NCBI GenBank assembly: GCA_964567515.1
Contig: CAZMMW010000012.1
Coordinates: 1 to 17,166, forward strand
Reading direction: 5' to 3'
DNA: 17,166 nt
Source of the DNA: JBBIVB01 sp964567515
Lineage (GTDB): Bacteria; Patescibacteriota; Patescibacteriia; Veblenbacterales; UBA10138
Numbering within the stretch: position 1 is the first letter of the stretch; every line of letters starts with the position of its first letter. The notes beneath the pieces were generated by a model. That model ran no database searches, was not told where the DNA came from, and saw only the letters and a program-made list of their open reading frames with translations. Shown here in pieces: positions 14,067-17,166 of this stretch. The translations under genes were made by a program, and so were the position numbers.

Positions 14067-14858
14067 TTATCGACCGAACAATTCTATTAAAATAAACACG
14101 ATATCGACCACAAACAAAAAAACTATAGCCGCTTCCAACAAATTGGAGGTTCTATCTTGTAAACACTCCAAAATAAATTGACTGGATCTAGTAATCAAAG
14201 ATAATTTTCTTTCTATAACTTGTACGCGGTTATTAATTTTGTATTGATCGCTTAGCGACTTGTATAACTTTTCCATTTCCTCCCCTCTTGCCCAAACCAC
14301 ATCAGGATCATCAAGTAAAGCTAAATTATAAGCTAATTCATGCTGAATAGCATGAGTTAAGCCCACCTGTTTAATTAACTGACGGCGACTAGCAATAAAT
14401 TTCCCATTGTAAGACAAGCTCTCTACCGATTCTTCTAGTTTTTCCAAATTCCGATCTATTAGATCCTCATAATATTCTAAACCCACCGATCGGGATAAAA
14501 CTATAGCCACTAATTTAATTGTATCCACCAAAAACCGCTCTACTCTTAACTCATTGGCATTAAGCGAATTTTTCTTACCACCGATATATAAAATAAAGGT
14601 ATCGGTAAATTCTTTGCGATGAGCACGCTGAGCAAAAGTTTTTAATTTATTTAACCAAGAGTTAGCTTCTTCAAGATTAAAGTTAAAAAAGACTAATGAG
14701 CCATACTCAAAAACCACTAAGTATTTTTCACCAGGTAATCGCCAAATATAAGGATTCTTAGCAATTAACTTGTTGGTTGATGATTGCCAAGCCACTGCTA
14801 ATTTAGTAGTCGCCATACTAGTGGCAATATCAAAAGCTAAAACTTGAATGGATTTCAT
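14067..14858 (-). CDS. RMD1/YagE family (DUF155) membrane-anchored protein
   Basis: This 263-aa protein resembles the RMD1/DUF155 family, known from yeast RMD1, mitochondrial RMND1 and bacterial YagE-type proteins. No biochemical activity is firmly known. Visible features: an N-terminal mixed region with EKYLVVFEYGSLVFFN (44-59), SRSVGLEYYED (122-132), LDDPDVVWARGEEMEKLY (182-199), a helical, coiled-coil-prone stretch (about 190-240), then DRTSNLLE leading into a single membrane helix at about 240-260, very close to the C-terminus. That gives a tail-anchored layout with the bulk in the cytoplasm. It is the first gene of a two-gene unit with the broken CYTH gene 3 bp downstream. Confidence 0.82.
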   Translation of the reverse strand: MKSIQVLAFDIATSMATTKLAVAWQSSTNKLIAKNPYIWRLPGEKYLVVFEYGSLVFFNFNLEEANSWLNKLKTFAQRAHRKEFTDTFILYIGGKKNSLNANELRVERFLVDTIKLVAIVLSRSVGLEYYEDLIDRNLEKLEESVESLSYNGKFIASRRQLIKQVGLTHAIQHELAYNLALLDDPDVVWARGEEMEKLYKSLSDQYKINNRVQVIERKLSLITRSSQFILECLQDRTSNLLEAAIVFLFVVDIVFILIELFGR

Positions 14859-14898
14859 ATATTTATAAATCCTAAATTATAATATTTACTTGCTCGCC

Positions 14899-14915
14899 GT
14901 CCGTCTAAGACGGAC
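14899..14915. repeat. Perfect short hairpin in the RMD1-HAD gap
   Basis: GTCCGTC (14899-14905) and GACGGAC (14909-14915) form a 7-bp perfect stem with a 3-base loop. No T-run follows on either strand, so it is probably not a terminator. It sits upstream of the RMD1-like gene and could belong to an intergenic repeat, together with the GAGGGAACC word that follows. Confidence 0.5.
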
Positions 14916-14930
14916 TTTGACAGGAGGGAA

Positions 14931-15045
14931 CCATAAATAAATACCAGATTCTAATTTTAAAATTAGAATGTTTTGATATTGGGATTTAGACATTGGACAT
15001 TGTTTAGAAATTAGGATTTGGCATTTAGGATTTTTACAATAAATA
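14931..15045. repeat. AT-rich repeat region with a perfect 22-bp palindrome and tandem words
   Basis: The palindrome ATTCTAATTTT/AAAATTAGAAT occupies 14948-14969. It is followed, on the minus strand, by degenerate tandem words: AAATCCTAA occurs twice about 14 bp apart, and AATGTCC then AATGTCT. No reading frame of note is present. The whole gap 14859-15100 holds only these repeats, the short hairpin at 14899 and a TATAAT-like box at 14876-14881 on the minus strand that has no good -35. Confidence 0.55.
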
Positions 15046-15100
15046 GTATGGGGGGTGAATACTCTGATTATAAATTTAAAAACGAGGTTATATTATAGGA

Positions 15101-15793
15101 TTATAAATGATAAATTACGTCTTTACGCTCTACTACTATTTCCCATTTTTTCTTTTTAGCAATCTGATAAAGCGCTAAATTAGGATTAAAACAAATCGGT
15201 TTATCAACAATCTCTAGAAAACTGGCATCTGATTCTGTATCACCCACCCCAATAGAATTTTTTAGTGATAGGTTTTCTTCAGCGGCATACTGTTCTAATA
15301 TCGATTTTTTATCTTTAATAGGTAAAAATTTTACCGTACCGGTATAATGTTCGTCTTTGACTTCAAAAACCATACCAAAAACGGCATCAAATTTCCAAAT
15401 TTTGTTAAACTCTTTTACTATCTCAATCGGTGATCCGGAAATAGCTATTAATCTATAATCTTTCCGTAATTCTTTAATCAACTCGCGAGTATAAGTATAA
15501 ACTCTATACTTTTGTTGTTCTATCACTATACTAGCTACCCTTCTCACATCACTCACCATCACTCCATTAATGCGCTGCTGATACGACCGCACCACATTAT
15601 TAATATAATCTTCATAAGAACCAGAACGATGCACCCAAGCAAAATAATTCTTTTCTAATTCTTTTTTGACAATGGGCGGAAAAACCCCAAAGTAAACTAA
15701 AGACATTAATAATTCGCGTTGTAGCGAAGAACGAAAAATAGTGCCATCTATATCTAACACCGCTAAACATTTTTTAATTTTAGATTTGGACAT
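15101..15793 (-). CDS. HAD-superfamily phosphatase, SerB-like (subfamily IB)
   Basis: This soluble phosphohydrolase uses an aspartyl-phosphate intermediate. All four HAD motifs are visible: motif I LDIDGT with nucleophile D14 and D16, motif II ISGSP with S119, the lysine of PIKDKK (160-163), and motif III GVGDTESDASFL with D185 and D189. The helical cap between motifs I and II (about 25-100) fits subfamily IB, which includes phosphoserine phosphatase. Substrate is not determinable; some relatives act on lipid or nucleotide phosphates. 230 aa. The ATG lies four bases after the stop of the membrane-protein gene, so they are probably co-translated. Confidence 0.92.
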   Translation of the reverse strand: MSKSKIKKCLAVLDIDGTIFRSSLQRELLMSLVYFGVFPPIVKKELEKNYFAWVHRSGSYEDYINNVVRSYQQRINGVMVSDVRRVASIVIEQQKYRVYTYTRELIKELRKDYRLIAISGSPIEIVKEFNKIWKFDAVFGMVFEVKDEHYTGTVKFLPIKDKKSILEQYAAEENLSLKNSIGVGDTESDASFLEIVDKPICFNPNLALYQIAKKKKWEIVVERKDVIYHL

Positions 15794-15797
15794 AATT

Positions 15798-16349
15798 CTA
15801 ATGACTTTCTGTTTTAGCTAAACGTTTGGTTGCTTGTTTACGTTCTATCCAAATTACCAAAATTACTGATAATAATGCCAAAGTACCCAAGGTGAAATAC
15901 CAAGCAATATCTTTATGATACTGAAATAAATAAATAGTAAAATAAATTAAAATCTCAACACCCAAAAAATAACTCATCATAGTAAAGACTATAAACAAAG
16001 CTCTTTGCCAACCGTGAGTAAAATTTTTACGTAAGACCAAGGCTAGAATTATGAATAAAATAAACAATGGGACGTTGAAATAACTCCACCATAAAACTCG
16101 TTGCAGGGCATAATCAGCGTCGGGACAAATAACTTCTGTCCTATAAGCAGCTTCCTGACAAATTTGGTAATGAGGATTAAAAAATCTATTAATATCATAA
16201 AGCCCCCTCACTTGCAGTATCATCATACTAAGAGTAAAAATAACAGCAAAAAAAATAGTTGAAGGCGAAACTTTAATTTTTGCTGGTGACTTAGCTACTA
16301 CCTTGGACTGATGATAATGCGGCTGATTATAATTATTAATTTGGGTCAT
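15798..16349 (-). CDS. Unknown four-helix membrane protein
   Basis: I do not recognise this 183-aa protein. It has a polar N-terminus rich in His, Asn and Lys (about 1-28), then four hydrophobic segments at roughly 30-48, 86-107, 116-140 and 148-167, and a basic C-terminal tail. Between segments 1 and 2 a loop contains two cysteines (YQICQEAAY and EVICPDADY, C64 and C75) that could form a disulfide if the loop faces outward. Four bases separate it from the HAD gene and 38 bp from the GAF gene, so it belongs to that operon. Confidence 0.75.
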   Translation of the reverse strand: MTQINNYNQPHYHQSKVVAKSPAKIKVSPSTIFFAVIFTLSMMILQVRGLYDINRFFNPHYQICQEAAYRTEVICPDADYALQRVLWWSYFNVPLFILFIILALVLRKNFTHGWQRALFIVFTMMSYFLGVEILIYFTIYLFQYHKDIAWYFTLGTLALLSVILVIWIERKQATKRLAKTESH

Positions 16350-16387
16350 ATATTATAAGTTTAACATTTTTCGGTGTATAATAAGAA

Positions 16388-16900
16388 CTAAGTGGTCTTT
16401 TGATTATCTAAACTTATCTTATTCAACTCCATTTCTGCTTTTTTAGCAAGCGCTACTAAACTATCTACATCTGTGGCGGTAAATTTTCGTGGTTTGGTAT
16501 CTTTAATACACAAAACACCAATTGGATAATGGCCTGTTTTATCATATAATGCCACACCGGCATAAAAACGGATATGTGGTGAATTGATCACAGTGGGATT
16601 ATCTTTAAAACGCCAATCCCGCAAGGTATCTTCCACGATAAAAATTATTTTAGCGTAAATAGCATAACCACAAAAAGAAACATCCCTAGGGCCTTCTTTA
16701 TTTTTTAGACCCACTGATGATTTAAACCACTCTCGATCTTTATCTAATAAAGAAATGGTAGAAATAGGAACATTAAACATTTTAACTGCTTCTTGGGTAA
16801 TGTTATCAAATCTTAATTCAGGAGCCGTATCTAATAATCCTAAATCTTTAAGAGCTTGTATTCTTTTGTCATCATCTGTTTTATATGGCACGGTTGGCAT
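16388..16900 (-). CDS. Stand-alone GAF-domain protein
   Basis: This 170-aa protein consists of little more than one GAF domain. The N-terminal RIQALKDLGLLDTAPELRFD (13-32) and VPISTISLLDKDREWFKSSVGL (44-65), then RDVSFCGYAI (72-81), VEDTLRDWRFKDNP (89-102), IRFYAGVAL (110-118) and IGVLCIKD (127-134), follow the pattern of GAF domains usually found in front of GGDEF or histidine kinase modules. Here no output domain is attached. C77 in the SFCGYA motif is a conserved position. It could bind a small molecule or act through a partner. It follows the short frameshifted gene by 5 bp and has no clear Shine-Dalgarno. Confidence 0.9.
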   Translation of the reverse strand: MPTVPYKTDDDKRIQALKDLGLLDTAPELRFDNITQEAVKMFNVPISTISLLDKDREWFKSSVGLKNKEGPRDVSFCGYAIYAKIIFIVEDTLRDWRFKDNPTVINSPHIRFYAGVALYDKTGHYPIGVLCIKDTKPRKFTATDVDSLVALAKKAEMELNKISLDNQKTT

Positions 16901-16905
16901 AAATT

Positions 16906-17117
16906 CTAATGGTAATCTTGTTTAGAATCTTTTATTTTATAAGCTTCCGTTAAAACTTGCTGGGGAGTATATTCCCCTGATTCTAGTTTCTTTAAAATAT
17001 CTTGAAAAGCCGACGACTCATAACCATTAGCCCCCATAACGGCTGTTTCCTGAAGCCAAGCCAATATCTCTTAACTTGCTCTATTTCGCTTAGGTGTTCT
17101 TTTTTAATCTCGCTCAT
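16906..17117 (-). pseudogene. Small unknown gene with an apparent one-base deletion
   Basis: From the ATG at 17117 the frame reads MSEIKKEHLSEIEQVK and then drifts to a stop after about 40 codons. In another frame, from about 17067, the sequence reads ILAWLQETAVMGANGYESS, AFQDILKKLESGEYTPQQV and LTEAYKIKDSKQDYH, then TAG at 16906-16908. That second frame has a stop directly upstream of its ILAW start, so the two halves belong together and are joined by adding one base near 17068-17072 (AAGAG for an expected AAGGAG, giving VKEILAWLQE). The joined product of about 70 residues would be helical and charged, with a YESSAFQDILKKLESGEYTPQQ segment typical of small bacterial helical proteins. I know no function. 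It precedes the GAF gene by 5 bp. A sequencing error is possible. Confidence 0.55.
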
Positions 17118-17166
17118 ATAATTTACGATGACGCTTTTAAAAAATTACCTACCATGACATTTTTTA

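Noticed and set aside
1..17166. UGA recoded as glycine, as in some Patescibacteria
   Set aside because: No conserved gene contains an in-frame TGA, so recoding is not seen; only avoidance of TGA as a stop is observed.
1..17166. CRISPR array, insertion sequence or transposase
   Set aside because: No regularly spaced direct repeats and no transposase or integrase motifs are present; the repeats are short palindromes.

Overview
The window is AT-rich, densely packed DNA, most of it read on the minus strand. It looks like a member of the Patescibacteria (Candidate Phyla Radiation). The evidence is the small compact proteins, very short gene spacing, a SecD carrying an inserted parvulin domain, an RMD1-family membrane protein next to a CYTH protein, and intergenic palindromic repeats. 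This placement is an inference from gene content; no rRNA or other marker gene is present.

Positions 120-5745 (minus) hold one operon, read in the order rrf2/iscR-like regulator, superoxide dismutase, sufC, sufB, sufD, sufS, sufU. It encodes a complete SUF iron-sulfur cluster assembly system: cysteine desulfurase SufS, sulfur acceptor/scaffold SufU, and the SufBCD scaffold complex, led by its probable Fe-S sensing repressor. A sigma70-type promoter (TTGACA, 17 bp, TATACT) overlaps a perfect 12+3+12 bp palindrome just upstream of the regulator, a convincing autoregulatory operator. SufU lacks the usual SufU insertion and SufD is reduced to its core.

Positions 5917-6783 (plus) form an isolated unit divergent from the suf operon. 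It has a strong promoter, a roughly 165-nt leader that can fold into a long bulged hairpin, a 202-residue protein with two CxxC...CxxC zinc-ribbon-like modules around a helical middle, and an intrinsic terminator. I recognise no family. Its base composition and direction differ from the neighbours, so it may have been acquired.

Positions 6943-12003 (minus) hold secF and secD (protein export), an ABC exporter half-transporter with its own promoter, and a YdjM/DUF457-like membrane protein. SecD carries a parvulin-like prolyl isomerase domain whose first strand appears at its C-terminal end, an apparent circular permutation.

Positions 12056-13400 (plus) hold a lone FabH/KAS III-like thiolase-fold enzyme with promoter and terminator. 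Positions 13463-14858 (minus) hold an RMD1/DUF155 protein followed by a CYTH gene broken by a frameshift and a nonsense codon. Positions 15101-17117 (minus) hold a short frameshifted gene, a stand-alone GAF protein, a four-helix membrane protein and a HAD phosphatase. All 17 complete genes end in TAA or TAG; none uses TGA.
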